NCBI RefSeq assembly: GCF_036898095.1
Contig: NC_090729.1
Location: 63,081,282-63,145,281, forward strand
DNA: 64,000 nt
From: Palaemon carinicauda
Lineage: Eukaryota; Arthropoda; Malacostraca; Decapoda; Palaemonidae
Direction of reading: 5' to 3'
In this document: positions 1-10,129 of the stretch, piece after piece
Position numbering within the stretch: the first letter of the stretch is position 1
Layout of the letters: every line of letters starts with the position of its first letter
The notes under the pieces: model-generated
What the model was told of the DNA's origin: nothing
What the model saw: only the letters and a program-made list of their open reading frames with translations
Databases searched by the model: none
Position numbers and translations under genes: made by a program

Positions 1-438
1 AACCGTGGGCGTTTGGCGAAGTTCTGGACGGAAAACTTCCGGGTACGACGTGAGGAGGTGGGCGTAGGCATCCGTGGGTGCGCTGATGGGGAGAGCGAGG
101 TTAGAGGGGACGGGTAGAAGAGGTGTCGACAAGTACGAGTCTGCGTTGACCAATCGTCGGTGGGCGACATCGACCAGAAGGTGGAAATGAGAGAGGAAAT
201 CTGCACCGAGGATTGGCATTGTGACGTCAGCAATGAGAAACTTCCAATTTAATTTACCGTTTCCGAACGATAATGTGAGGTTCTCGTAACCGTAGGTGGG
301 TATCGCAGATCCGTTGGCAGCTACCAAGCGGACGTCGGCAGATGTAGACAGACTACGTTGTGCCTTGAAGAGTTTCCTTGGCAAAAGAGAACGACAAGCA
401 CCCGTGTCTACCAAAAATCGCACGCCCGTTCCTGCATC
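1..438 (-). CDS. Ty3/gypsy protease and start of pol, partial
   Basis: Read on the minus strand from 438 to the window edge this frame is open for 146 codons and continues outside. It holds a retropepsin: catalytic motif DTGA (FLVDTGACRSLLP) near residue 11, and the second conserved block PILGADFL near residue 75. It then enters the linker before reverse transcriptase (YPEVFRPELRQTP), the usual text just upstream of RT in arthropod Ty3/gypsy elements. It is in the -1 frame relative to the Gag frame upstream (495-1307). A TAG at 439-441 directly precedes the first codon, so it cannot start here on its own. Expression would need frameshifting plus readthrough, or splicing, or the copy is broken (see findings). 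Family assignment is confident; activity is doubtful. Confidence 0.85.
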
Positions 439-494
439 CTATAAAAAGAAAAGATTAGAAACATGGGAGGCCACCGCCACAAGCGATGGCCTAC

Positions 495-1307
495 TTACAC
501 GTTTTTTGGCCACTGACAATCTTTGGCACATTTCTTCGCGGTTGCCCCAAATCTGGAGTGGTAGTAGCAAAACTGCTGCGGATGGGAGGTAGTAAGTGGC
601 TGTAGAAGTCGTTCGTTGGGGCGCGAGCGATTGGTGGATGGTGGGCGGCTTTGTCGCCGCTTCGGCACGTCACGGGGTAGGCGTGTATGTCCTACAGCAT
701 TCATGTCAGCTTCGGTTGACGTTGAATAGGCATCCTCGTCGTCAGGGGTGGAGGCGTTGATGGAGGTATTGAAGTGGCTGTCCATAAGGGCGTCGGCTTT
801 GGTCATCAAGTCCTTTATGGGTAAACTATCAACATCGGGTATGGCAGCGCGTACAGGTTCAGGTAAACGGCGTATCCAAAGGGCACGGAGAAGGTTCACC
901 TCACGAGAAGAGCCGTCTGCGGCAGGTTGAAGGCGAGCAATACTGGTCATTTCCCTGAGGGCAAGCGAAGCCCTTTGGTCCCCCAACGGTTGTTGCGAGA
1001 GCTGAAAAAGCTTTGCTATACGGGCGGCTGGCGACGGCGAGTACTGCTGCAGAAGGTATGATTTGAGGGCGTCATACGCTATTGTGGTGTCTCCTTGTTC
1101 ACAAAGCCAGTCGGATATTTCTGGGAAGGTGTCCTCGGGTATCGCCCCGAGAACATAATCCGCTTTGGTGGTTGAGCGAGTCACGCCCCTGATACGAAAG
1201 TGGACTTCAGCGCGTTGAAACCAAGCGAACGCTTCTCTGCTGGCGAACGGTGAAAGTTTCAATGGGGCGGCCGCAGCGCCAACTGCAGTAGAGTCCGTCT
1301 CCGTCAT
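495..1307 (-). CDS. gag: Ty3/gypsy Gag polyprotein
   Basis: A 270-codon frame starting at the only well-placed Met, 54 bp downstream of the primer-binding site. The N-terminal half is the capsid-like region of arthropod K02A2.6-type gypsy Gag: AFAWFQRAEVHFRIRGVT near residue 27, then a helical domain with YSPSPAARIAKLFQLSQQ and REVNLLRALWIRRLPEPV. The C-terminus carries a single Cys/His knuckle (CYYHSRFGATAKKC then C, residues ~247-264) in place of the canonical CCHC box, as is usual in this lineage. The frame ends at TAA 495-497, immediately after the A AAA AAC heptamer at 501-507. It packages element RNA and is followed by the protease frame. GC content is clearly higher than in the flanking AT-rich DNA. 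No internal stop is present, so this is a young or constrained copy. Confidence 0.88.
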   Translation of the reverse strand: MTETDSTAVGAAAAPLKLSPFASREAFAWFQRAEVHFRIRGVTRSTTKADYVLGAIPEDTFPEISDWLCEQGDTTIAYDALKSYLLQQYSPSPAARIAKLFQLSQQPLGDQRASLALREMTSIARLQPAADGSSREVNLLRALWIRRLPEPVRAAIPDVDSLPIKDLMTKADALMDSHFNTSINASTPDDEDAYSTSTEADMNAVGHTRLPRDVPKRRQSRPPSTNRSRPNERLLQPLTTSHPQQFCYYHSRFGATAKKCAKDCQWPKNV

Positions 1308-1362
1308 AGTACCAACGATGGAGGGGCGAGGGAGGTGGGGGTGGAAGGCAGTGGGAGCGAGT

Positions 1363-1380
1363 CGACTTCCAGGGTCACCA
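1363..1380 (-). other. gypsy primer-binding site
   Basis: Minus-strand TGGTGACCCTGGAAGTCG begins one base after the LTR end. PBS sequences begin TGG because tRNA 3' ends are CCA. The TGGTGACCC start is typical of this gypsy group. Which tRNA primes was not determined. Confidence 0.6.
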
Positions 1381-1381
1381 A

Positions 1382-1634
1382 TGTGACGGCGCCGAGTAAG
1401 GGTGTGAACTCAAAGGCAGATTGGAAACGACTGGGTTATATTATTGTGGAACACTCTCCTTATATACAAAACCTCAAGGCAACAGGACATAACAAGTTCA
1501 CAAGACAGACAATATTACAAAGGAAAAACCAGACAGGAATTTTCATGTTCGTTTTAGTGCGAGGGAAGAGCGAAGATACAAGATAATATATACAAAAGGA
1601 ATTATGTACAATTGTGTGAAACACGGTTGGTACA
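1382..1634 (-). repeat. 5' LTR of the left-edge gypsy element
   Basis: About 253 bp running TGTACC...GTCACA on the minus strand, directly upstream of the PBS. A TATA box (TATATAAGG, around 1459-1467) lies about 80 bp before the LTR end. The outer edge at 1634 is set independently: from 1636 the sequence matches 16,124 onward, so homology to an unrelated repeat starts exactly where the LTR stops. The partner LTR lies outside the window, so age cannot be judged. Confidence 0.75.
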
Positions 1635-1635
1635 A

Positions 1636-2545
1636 TACCCATGGTTGTCTTTTCTGCTAATCTCCTCAATTCCAGATCATAAGCTTTGAAATTTCTTGAT
1701 TCACTATATGGTTAAATAATTTGTTCAACTCACTAGAATTTACTGACTTTATTTGTTGAGAGTTGCATGCCTTGGTGGCGTGATTTCCTGAACATCACTT
1801 TGCTCTATTTCTTTAGTCGTGAACTTTCAATCTTTTTTTTTTAAGATGTGAGTAAAACAAGTCAAAATACTCGCTCACACAGCAGCCGTGAGAGGCAAAA
1901 CCAACTACCCTTGCCAGACAACAGCAGTGAAATAATGTTAAATCAAATGAAGTGAGCTATGGCCAAGAAAACCATTAGGTTATTTGATAATTTTAATTTG
2001 CAGCCTAATATACACATAAATACACTTAATTACAGTATGACAAAGGTGGCTACAAAACTAAACAATTGGGAAGGAAATTCCCATTTCCTTTGCATGCACT
2101 GACGCCTGGTCTGTCTCTATGCTATACTTAAATCAGACTATCGTGAGGGTTTGGTCAGGAGAAATTCATGTATGTGGATTGCCAAACTTCCATTCCTAAG
2201 AAAAATGTATATGAATACAGGTGTTCATTATCAATATTTCAAACAACTTCTTAATACCATATTTGAGAAACTTGGCATACATGTTGCCACATCTACATTC
2301 TCGTTTTTCAAGTCTAATGCTAAAATCCGTGTCTGTCATTTGAGAAGCAATAGACCTTTGTTAATCTCTTATGAATGGTGAAAGCTTAGAAACTAGAGTT
2401 CCTCACAGTGCAGGTGTGTGTTAACGGATATATACATAGTTGGCTCATAATAAAATGGTTTCGGAAGAAAGCGTTTCATCCCCTCCTCATCGGATGAGCA
2501 GTAGGAAATTGATCTCCGCAATCTACAATCAGTTCTATAACCATC
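1636..2545 (-). repeat. LINE 5' region, dispersed copy 1
   Basis: About 900 bp that matches 16,124-17,040 almost base for base, with scattered substitutions and a 1-3 bp indel near 1950. In copy 2 the same unit continues into a LINE endonuclease fragment, so this is probably LINE 5' sequence on the minus strand, cut here by the gypsy LTR. Short plus-strand frames such as 2151-2381 are shared by both copies but have no recognisable product and are not called as genes. Confidence 0.6.
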
Positions 2546-2550
2546 GTTTG

Positions 2551-2551
2551 T

Positions 2552-2616
<65 letters not shown>
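2551..2616. repeat. (AT)n microsatellite
   Basis: Near-pure AT dinucleotide tract of about 65 bp at the 3' edge of the dispersed repeat. Homology with the 16-17 kb copy ends here; both copies stop in an AT tract. Confidence 0.95.
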
Positions 2617-2618
<2 letters not shown>

Positions 2619-2729
2619 GAAACTATTCATTTGCGACGGGAACAAGTGTCATTTTCGAAGAGAGCGTCATTTTTTCTATAGGAAAAAGTATTTTTTCCGA
2701 GGAAATTCTAATTTTCCATTTTGAAGATA

Positions 2730-3195
2730 ATGCATAATGCTTTCAAATTTATAATATTTGGTTATCAAGAACATATAAAAAACATTTATATGTAACTACA
2801 AAATTCTTTAATAGGAGATATTTCATGAAAAGCAGTCACTTCATTTCTAAGGTATAATATGACTATTGAATCCTTTTTTACTATTTTTCAGTTTACCAGA
2901 ACTTTTTTTTATAAAAAAAAATCTATACGATTGGTGAATATTAGCATAAATAAAATTGTTTTGCTAAGTCACCAATTTTATAAAGGAAATCTCTGTAACT
3001 TCCTTCTATTGTATTATCAATAATAATACCAATTCTCTGATATTGCAAGAGGGTCTGCCCCTCTCTTGTATTCTTCTTTTGTACTTCTCTTACTCAATAT
3101 TTCCTTAATCTTTCCCATCCCGAGTACCTGCCTTTGATCTATAAAGTGGATTGTATCCAGGGGTACTCTTCCTTTCCCCATTTTCCCCACTTCCC

Positions 3196-3238
<43 letters not shown>

Positions 3239-3390
3239 GTATTATCGTCGCCACTGTAACGTTGGTATCTTTGAAAGTAAAGAAATCTCAACTATTCCCG
3301 ATAACTATTTAATTCAAGTGTTGTTAACCTTGTGGAGCTTCCATTATGTGTATTGTTAAACTTACCCAAGCTCTATAGTGAAACTGTATT
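2730..3390. repeat. Diverged dispersed repeat, copy 1
   Basis: AT-rich, no coding signal. Blocks match 34,600-35,020 in the same order: AGGAGATATTTCATGA against AGGAGATGTTTCCTGA, the ATTAGCATAAATAAAATT block, TCTGTAACTTCCT against TCTGCAACTTCCT, and TTCCCGATAACTA against TTCCCGATAATTA. Both lie downstream of an AT microsatellite. An (ATT)n tract at 3196-3238 sits inside this copy only. Confidence 0.45.
3196..3238. repeat. (ATT)n microsatellite
   Basis: About 14 uninterrupted ATT units. Confidence 0.95.
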
Positions 3391-3417
3391 AATTTTGACA
3401 TTTGCAAATTGCAATAC

Positions 3418-3917
3418 NNNNNNNNNNNNNNNNNNNNNNNNNNNNNNNNNNNNNNNNNNNNNNNNNNNNNNNNNNNNNNNNNNNNNNNNNNNNNNNNNNN
3501 NNNNNNNNNNNNNNNNNNNNNNNNNNNNNNNNNNNNNNNNNNNNNNNNNNNNNNNNNNNNNNNNNNNNNNNNNNNNNNNNNNNNNNNNNNNNNNNNNNNN
3601 NNNNNNNNNNNNNNNNNNNNNNNNNNNNNNNNNNNNNNNNNNNNNNNNNNNNNNNNNNNNNNNNNNNNNNNNNNNNNNNNNNNNNNNNNNNNNNNNNNNN
3701 NNNNNNNNNNNNNNNNNNNNNNNNNNNNNNNNNNNNNNNNNNNNNNNNNNNNNNNNNNNNNNNNNNNNNNNNNNNNNNNNNNNNNNNNNNNNNNNNNNNN
3801 NNNNNNNNNNNNNNNNNNNNNNNNNNNNNNNNNNNNNNNNNNNNNNNNNNNNNNNNNNNNNNNNNNNNNNNNNNNNNNNNNNNNNNNNNNNNNNNNNNNN
3901 NNNNNNNNNNNNNNNNN
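3418..3917. other. Assembly gap, exactly 500 N
   Basis: 500 consecutive N, a conventional placeholder length. The sequence to its right is already inside a satellite, so the real gap may hold many more repeat units. Frames that appear to cross it are artefacts. Confidence 0.99.
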
Positions 3918-5215
3918 TGTTTTTGTCAGATACGACGTAGTTATTGGTATATTGGGTATTTAACTGCGGTTGCCAATTTCTGTTTTTTTTCAATATTTGT
4001 AAAAATTTACTACGTAGTAAGGAATTGCCGTATATTATTGATTTTTTTTTCATGTTTATGTGTTAGAAAGTGTGCCTTGATGGTTGGGCTAACACGTACA
4101 TGTCTTTTTTTTTTTTATCTGAGATGCCGTATATTAGAATGTTGGGCATTTTTCCGCGAGTGCCCCTTTTTATTTGTTTTGCATTTTTTTTGCTTAGTCA
4201 TGTTACCGTAAGGAATTGGCAAGTAGTGTCGCAAAACTTATATTTTTATAGTGTTGGAAAGTGTTTCTAGATGATATGGCTACCCATGCCTATTTTTTTT
4301 TTAGCCAGATATAGCGTATATATAGGTATGTGTTTGATTTTCCTGTGATTGCCATTTTTTCGTTTTTTCCCATTTCTTTCAAAATTACTACGTACTAAGG
4401 AACTATCACAGAGTAATGATTCATTTAGATGCTTATTTGTCGGAAAATGTGCCTTGATGGTTTGCCTAGCACGTGACTGATTTTTTTTTTTTTTCTGAAA
4501 TGCCGTATATTAGAATGTTAGCCATTTTTCCGCGAGTTCCCCTTTTTATTTGTTTTGCATTTTTTTGTTTAGTCATGTTACCGTAAGGGATTGGCAAGTA
4601 GTGTCGCAAAACTTATATTTTTATAGTGTTGGAAAGTGTTTCTAGATGATCTCGCTACCCATGCCTATCTTTTTTTTAGCCAGATATGGCGTATATATAG
4701 GTATGTGTTCGATTTTCCTGTGCTTGCCATTTTTTCGTTTTTTCCCATTTCTTTCAAAATTACTACGTACTAAGGAACTATCACCGAGTAATGATTCATT
4801 TAGATGTTTATTTGTCGGAAAATGTGCCTTGATGGTTTGCCTAGTACGTGGCTGAATTTTTTTTTTTCTGAAATGCCGTATATTAGAATGTTGGCCATTT
4901 TTCCGCGAGTGCCCCTTTTTATTTGTTTTGCATTCTTTTGCTTAGTCATGTTACCGTAAGGAATTGGCAAGTAGTGTCGCAAAACTTGTATTTTTATAGT
5001 GTTGGAAAGTGTTTCTAGATGATCTGGCTACCCATACCTATCTTTATTTTTAGCCAGATATGGCGTATATATAGGTATGTGTTCGATTTTCCTGCGATTG
5101 CCACTTTTTCGTTTTTTCCCATTTCTTTCAAAATTACTACGTACTAAGGAACTATAACAGAGTAATGATTCCTCTAGATGTTTATTTGTCGGTAAATTTT
5201 GTTTACTTCTTTTTT
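3918..5215. repeat. Satellite with ~374-bp dimeric unit
   Basis: About 3.4 head-to-tail units. Landmarks recur at 4210, 4585 and 4958 (AAGGAATTGGCAAGTAGTG), giving periods of 375 and 373 bp. Each unit is two related halves of about 187 bp. One contains GTTGGAAAGTGTTTCTAGAT, a T-run, then GCGTATATATAGGTATGTG. The other contains GTCGGAAAATGTGCCTTGAT, a T-run, then GCCGTATATTAGAATGTT. Both open with a TAAGGAA block. The array abuts the N gap on its left, so its length is unknown. No coding capacity. Confidence 0.85.
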
Positions 5216-6204
5216 GATTGAATATCATCAAATTTTTTTAGCTAAAATATTATATTGTTTTACATTTTTTTTTTTCGATTTTATTTCCCTTCAAAAATTT
5301 TTTTTGGGTCAGAATTTTAATTTTATAGTCGTAAAATAATCGACAATTATCCAGCAACCCACCATACAATTTTTATGCATATCCAAGAATAATTAGATTA
5401 GTAAATAACACCTTGAAATTGACATACCCTTCCTACATTTCAAGTGGCAGATTAGGGAGTCTGAGTCAGTGTGGTTGGCGGCCATTTTGTGGACATATCC
5501 GAAGCGTAAGTTGCCCTATCTATATATATTCTAGTTCCCTATAGAATTTGTGATATTTTGGTATATTTTTACCTGCATAAATATCATATTATATATTAAA
5601 TATATGTATTTTTTTACGAAATTTCTAAGTACTCAAAAAATTACCTTTAGATATGGCCCCTGATATAAATGTAATTTACAAAATAATGAAGATTTTTTTA
5701 CATATTTCTATTCTAGGATAACATATGTTTATTCCCTAAAAAAATTAGCCACTTCCTATTTCATTTGGGTACCCAAAAAAATTCACGAAATTTGGACAAA
5801 TTTTTTTGGCCAAAAAAAGTTACCCTTTTTTTCTCATTTCAGATCTTCACCTCCATGGGTCTGACTTCATCCAAAATACATCAAGATGTGTCCTAAACAT
5901 TCAAGAATCAATTCCTAAAAGGATTTGTGTATATATGTATAAACTTTTTTTTTATGAATTTTTATGTAAGGTCTTTTTTTTCTACTTAATTTTTCAAAAT
6001 ATTTATAATAAATAGTTTTTCTGCAGATGAGTAGTATTTCTCTTTACAGTTGTTTTAAGCATTCATTGAAGTTTTTTTTGGCAAAAGAAAAAAGGAGGTT
6101 ACTGCAAAAACTGATTTTTCAAGAATTTTTTTTGCGTCGGGGTCGCGCGCGTCCGAGTATACCCTTAAAGGGGTGTCCGAGGAGCGTACCTATCCAGGGT
6201 TAAA
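5216..6204. other. AT-rich non-coding repeat-like sequence
   Basis: No gene seen. Rich in T-runs and A-runs. It ends in CCAGGGTTAAA (6194-6204), which looks like the terminus of a TTAA-targeting non-autonomous element, but no matching left end was found, so no element is called. Confidence 0.4.
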
Positions 6205-6785
6205 AGACTGGCGTTCCTCAGGAACTAGTGATTACAGAAAAGATTGTATCCCTTTCAGATTCTGTATCACCATCTTTTACCATATCTATGTCTATTATTG
6301 TATTTTATCATTGTACATAAATTTTCATATTTCCATGCAAATTTCAAATAAAATATTTATTTTATTTACCACATGCGTCTCTTTCGCTCCTATTTTTATA
6401 TGAAAATATATTGCTGTTCGCGTTTTACTAAACATAGTCTAGAGTTATGATGATTAGTATACCTACTATCTCTTATGTACTCACCTAATGGTATAAATTT
6501 GTTCCTACACAAACATTTACCCTCCTTATCTGTCTTGAGACCGGCACGATTTCTTATCCAGGTGAATCTTTCTTCGTCAGATTACATCAAGATGTTCCTC
6601 TCGTCCTACTAGGACCTTCCTCGCCAGGGGGGCGGGACGCCAGGTCATTGTAATGCCTCTGGTAGTGACATTTAACGGAGATGTCACGGTCTCTTTGGTT
6701 ACCAGACCACGGAATGTTTATTCGGAGTACCAGGCACTTGAATTGGGAACAAATCCATGATACATTAATTCTCTAGTACACTTCC

Positions 6786-7360
6786 ATCACGACGACATGG
6801 GTTGAGCCCAAAAAACGGATTTTGAGCGAAGCAAAAAATCTATTTTTGGGTGAGATGGCCATGTCGTCCTGATGGACCCGCCCAACTGTTCCAGTTCAGC
6901 CTGCTAGGCCCCTCCCTGCTGTATTGCATCGCGGAGGCTAGTAGTGAGCTAGAACGGAATGAAGAGGGCGGACGTGACGTCACGCAAGTATGGGGCCAGT
7001 TTGTTTACGTTGCGAGTATCGTAACAGTGACGAAGGGAGGGTAACTTTGGAACGGCACCTCAGTTACCTCGCCACATTCCCCCCTCGAAGTGTAAACGCT
7101 AGGTGGGGTGCAGATGGACATGTGACGTGTTAATGCATGCGTCCCCTGTTGATATACGATATTCTAAAGGGATAACCCTTAGAGTACTCGCTCCAGAAGT
7201 TATAATTCTGTGAAAACCTTTAGTTTAATTCTCTGGGAATATTTTAGAAGTTATATATATCCAAAGGACGCTATTGAAGGAACCTTCCATCAGGACGACA
7301 TGGCCATCTCACCCAAAAATAGATTTTTCGCTTCGCTCAAAATCCGTTATTTTGGTTGGT
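6786..7360. mobile_element. Foldback MITE, copy A
   Basis: Bounded by inverted repeats of about 60 bp: CGGATTTTGAGCGAAG...CATGTCGTCCTGATGGA on the left (about 6815-6883) and its reverse complement at about 7288-7350. The left end also folds on itself: TCCATCACGACGACATGG at 6784-6801 pairs with CCATGTCGTCCTGATGGA near 6857-6875. The interior has no coding signal. Two relatives are at 37,023-37,570 and 45,880-46,198 (reversed). A superfamily cannot be named without target duplications. Confidence 0.7.
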
Positions 7361-7863
7361 GTTTACGGTTCAAACAATTACATTTTGGAATAAAACATCT
7401 ATGAAGTATTATTTATTACGGCATTTTCTGCATAATATTTGCAATGAAAACTAGAATAGAAATCTGGCATAAATACGTCAAACCTATAGCATAATATTAG
7501 CACTGATAATGAATATGTTGCGACCCATCTCAGAATCTGCACCGTGTTGGAATATTCTCACTTGGCGCTGCACAATGTGAAGATTCCCAGATCGCGCGAC
7601 CAAGTTGGAATTGTATTTTGGTTGCTGTGGAGTGAAACAGATTCACGTAAATACGCCGACTGACTCGTTTACCTTATATGGCAATAGGTGTGTTAACAGT
7701 ATTAGGTTCTATGGAGTGATCTCCTCGTTGTATATGCAGTGATCAGGCCATTATGTAAAGTCAGGTCATTATGTGTGTTTAATTTGTTTCCAAGGCGTGT
7801 TAGTTATTGTAGTGGTTAATTTCAATTACCATTTGGTTTGATGGACGTGTTAGGCCACTGTAT

Positions 7864-8934
7864 ATGGCATTTATTGATTTGGAAAAGGCATTTGACTCGG
7901 TACCTAGGAACAAATTGTGGAGGTGCTTGGGAGAGGTTTATGGACTCGACGGTAGATTGGGAGCTGCAATAAAGAGCACGTACGAACCATGTATGAATCA
8001 TGTAAGGACTAGATACAAGAATGAAAATTGGTTTAGAGTAACAACAGGTGTTAAGCAGGGAAGCGTTCTTTCCCCACTCTTGTTCATTGCATATATAAAT
8101 GTAATTATAAGAAGTTTTAAGGAAAGAATAAATATCTCGGGAGACATCATGATTTTTACTGATGATATTGCTTTCTGGACATATGATCGGGAAAAACTAG
8201 AAAGAGCATTGATAGCCTTGAACGATTGTTTAACAGAAGCTGGACTAAAGATGAACATTAATAAAACAGAAATATTAACAATCAACAAACAACAAGCTCC
8301 AATGAACATCATGATAAGAAATACGGTAATGAAGGACACCAACATATTCAAGTATTTAGGGTGTATGATTACAGACAACGGCTATAAGAACAAAGAATAA
8401 AATACTGAACAAATAAAGAAATATAATAAATGCTCTAGAGCACTCTATCCAATTATGAGAGATGTATACAGAGCTATAGAAGTAAAGAAAACCATATTTG
8501 AAGGATTACTAACACCAATAATGACATATGGATCAGAGAGCTGGAAAATGACAATCAAAGACAGGAGCAGAGTCCTAGCTTCAGAGATGAAAACCCTGAG
8601 AACAATAATGCACAAAACAAGAAGAGATAGAATAAGAAATGTAGATTTTAGAAGGATAGTTGGGGTATCTCCTATGTTGAACAAGATTGAGAAGGGACAG
8701 CTGAGATAGCTGGGACATTTAATGAGAATGGATGGAAATAGAATTGCAAGGAAGAGATGGGACTGGACGCCTGGTGGGAGGAGATCAAGAGGTAGACCAC
8801 GTAAACGCTGAAGGGATAGAATTGAAGAGGTTCTGACATAGAACAACATGCCAACAATTGAACATCTGAGAAGAGAGGGAATTTTTGAAAACAGAATTAA
8901 GTGGAGAAGACAACTGATTCCACTGACAGGCTGA
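7864..8934 (+). pseudogene. Non-LTR retrotransposon reverse transcriptase relic
   Basis: One reading frame from 7864 to the TGA at 8932-8934 (356 codons) encodes the RT palm and C-terminus of an endonuclease-reverse transcriptase LINE. Motif A is FIDLEKAFDSVPRNKLW, motif B is GVKQGSVLSPLLF, and motif C is FTDDIAFW (usually FADD). Then come KYLGCMIT, ESWKMTIKDRSRVLASEMK, and the C-terminal GGRRSRGRPRKR and IKWRRQLIPLTG blocks. Four in-frame stops break it: TAA 8398, TAG 8707, TGA 8809 and TAG 8839. The stops at 8707 and 8809 replace expected Trp codons. No frameshift was seen, so decay was by point mutation. The endonuclease and N-terminal RT are missing (5' truncation). A short GAAGT-rich tail follows near 8950. 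The clade is probably RTE-like; this is not certain. Confidence 0.85.
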
Positions 8935-8994
8935 AAGACTACCTGGGAGTGGAAGTGAAGTGAAGTGGATGTGTTAGGTAGTGGCATTAAGGGG

Positions 8995-9310
8995 GTGTCG
9001 CAGGGGCTAGTCCTAGGTGGGGGTACAGGCCCTAGGTTAGGTTAGGTGGTTGTGTTTGGTTCGGTAGTGCCCCGAAAATCACTGTGGCCTTAAGGGGGGG
9101 GGTCGCCCCCCCCCCATAGGGCTAGGTAGGGGTACAGTGGCCCTAGGTTAGGTTAGGTGGGTGTATTAGGTTTGGTAGTGCCAAGAAAATCACTGTGGCC
9201 TTAAGGGGGGGTGGAACCCCCCCTCCCCCAGTAGGGTTTGGTAGGGGTACAGGGCCCCTAGGTTAGGTTAGGGGGGTGTATTAGGTTGGGTAGTGTCCTG
9301 AAAATCACAG
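8995..9310. repeat. 109-115-bp tandem repeat with TTAGG-like runs
   Basis: Three units, with GGTACAG landmarks at about 9022, 9131 and 9246. Each holds CCCTAGGTTAGGTTAGG, GGTAGTG, AAAATCAC and CTGTGGCCTTAAGG, followed by facing G-run/C-run tracts that can pair as a hairpin. No coding capacity. Confidence 0.8.
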
Positions 9311-9609
9311 CAGGATCCCAACACTGCATTCCAACTTTGCCGCACAAACTAAGAATTCTAATATCGCGCAACCTGATTCGGAATCAGCGCAGATTCCAAC
9401 ATAGCGCGGTACAAATATACTGAAGAGCAGAACTTATTCTGAACTCCACAAAAAGATCTAGAGAAAAACGAATAATACATCGCATTAATGTTGGAAAGCA
9501 TTGAAAGGTACCGATTACTTTGATACATATAATTACTAGAGAAAGAAATTGGAATGCAATATAATCTTAATTTCTTATTGAATTCAATGTAAAGGCATAT
9601 AGTAAGCAG

Positions 9610-9715
<106 letters not shown>

Positions 9716-9739
9716 AATGCTATTTGGATTTTAATGAAA

Positions 9740-10060
9740 AATTGAAAAAAGCAAAATTTTGAAATCAAATTGCCTGGAATTATTTATAAAAATCAGACTA
9801 TATATCAGTTTAATGAGATCGGTGTTGCTGTATGGACAAGAGTCGTGGTATGACAATGAAACAATATCCGGCAGATTTTGTAGATTTGAGAACAAATCCC
9901 TCAGAAGAATATTGGAAGATGAATGGCAGGACAGGATTATAATGAATCTATAAAAAAAGATTACTCAAGTGCCATATGTGAATGAGATCATGGCGAGGGG
10001 CAGATGGATATTGTTTGGGCAAGCTCTTCGCACTCCCCAAGAGAGATTAGTTCACCAAAA
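9740..10060 (+). pseudogene. LINE reverse transcriptase C-terminal scrap
   Basis: A short frame reads FIKIRLYISLMRSVLLYG, then ESW, then FENKSLRRILEDEWQDRI, a stop, and after that ITQVPYVNEIMARGRWILFG. This is the order of blocks after the RT domain in RTE-like LINEs (a leucine-rich YG-ETW block, then LRRIL..WQD, then a region ending WLGH). It is truncated at both ends and interrupted by a stop at about 9950. A (CT)n tract follows at 10,065. Confidence 0.65.
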
Positions 10061-10129
10061 TCTCTGTCTTTCTCTCTCTTTCTCTCTCTCTCTTCAGTTT
10101 TAAGTTAACCACCATCTCGTAAAGATGTC

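Noticed and set aside
2151..2381. 76-codon frame conserved in both copies of the LINE 5' repeat (also 16,641-16,871)
   Set aside because: Conservation is explained by the recent duplicate nature of the whole repeat; it runs opposite to the LINE, has no recognisable domain, and changes between copies include amino-acid replacements.
3332..4211. Long frames spanning the N gap on both strands
   Set aside because: They are open only because N codons contain no stops; real flanking sequence is satellite.
3918..5215. CRISPR-like regular spacing
   Set aside because: Units are ~374 bp with no unique spacers; eukaryotic satellite. The same applies to the 31-bp minisatellite, which has no spacers.
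5216..6204. TTAA-type element ending at CCAGGGTTAAA
   Set aside because: No matching left terminus or TTAA partner found upstream, so bounds cannot be supported.
9035..9280. Telomere
   Set aside because: Only two or three TTAGG-type units per repeat, internal to the sequence, and interrupted by unrelated text.
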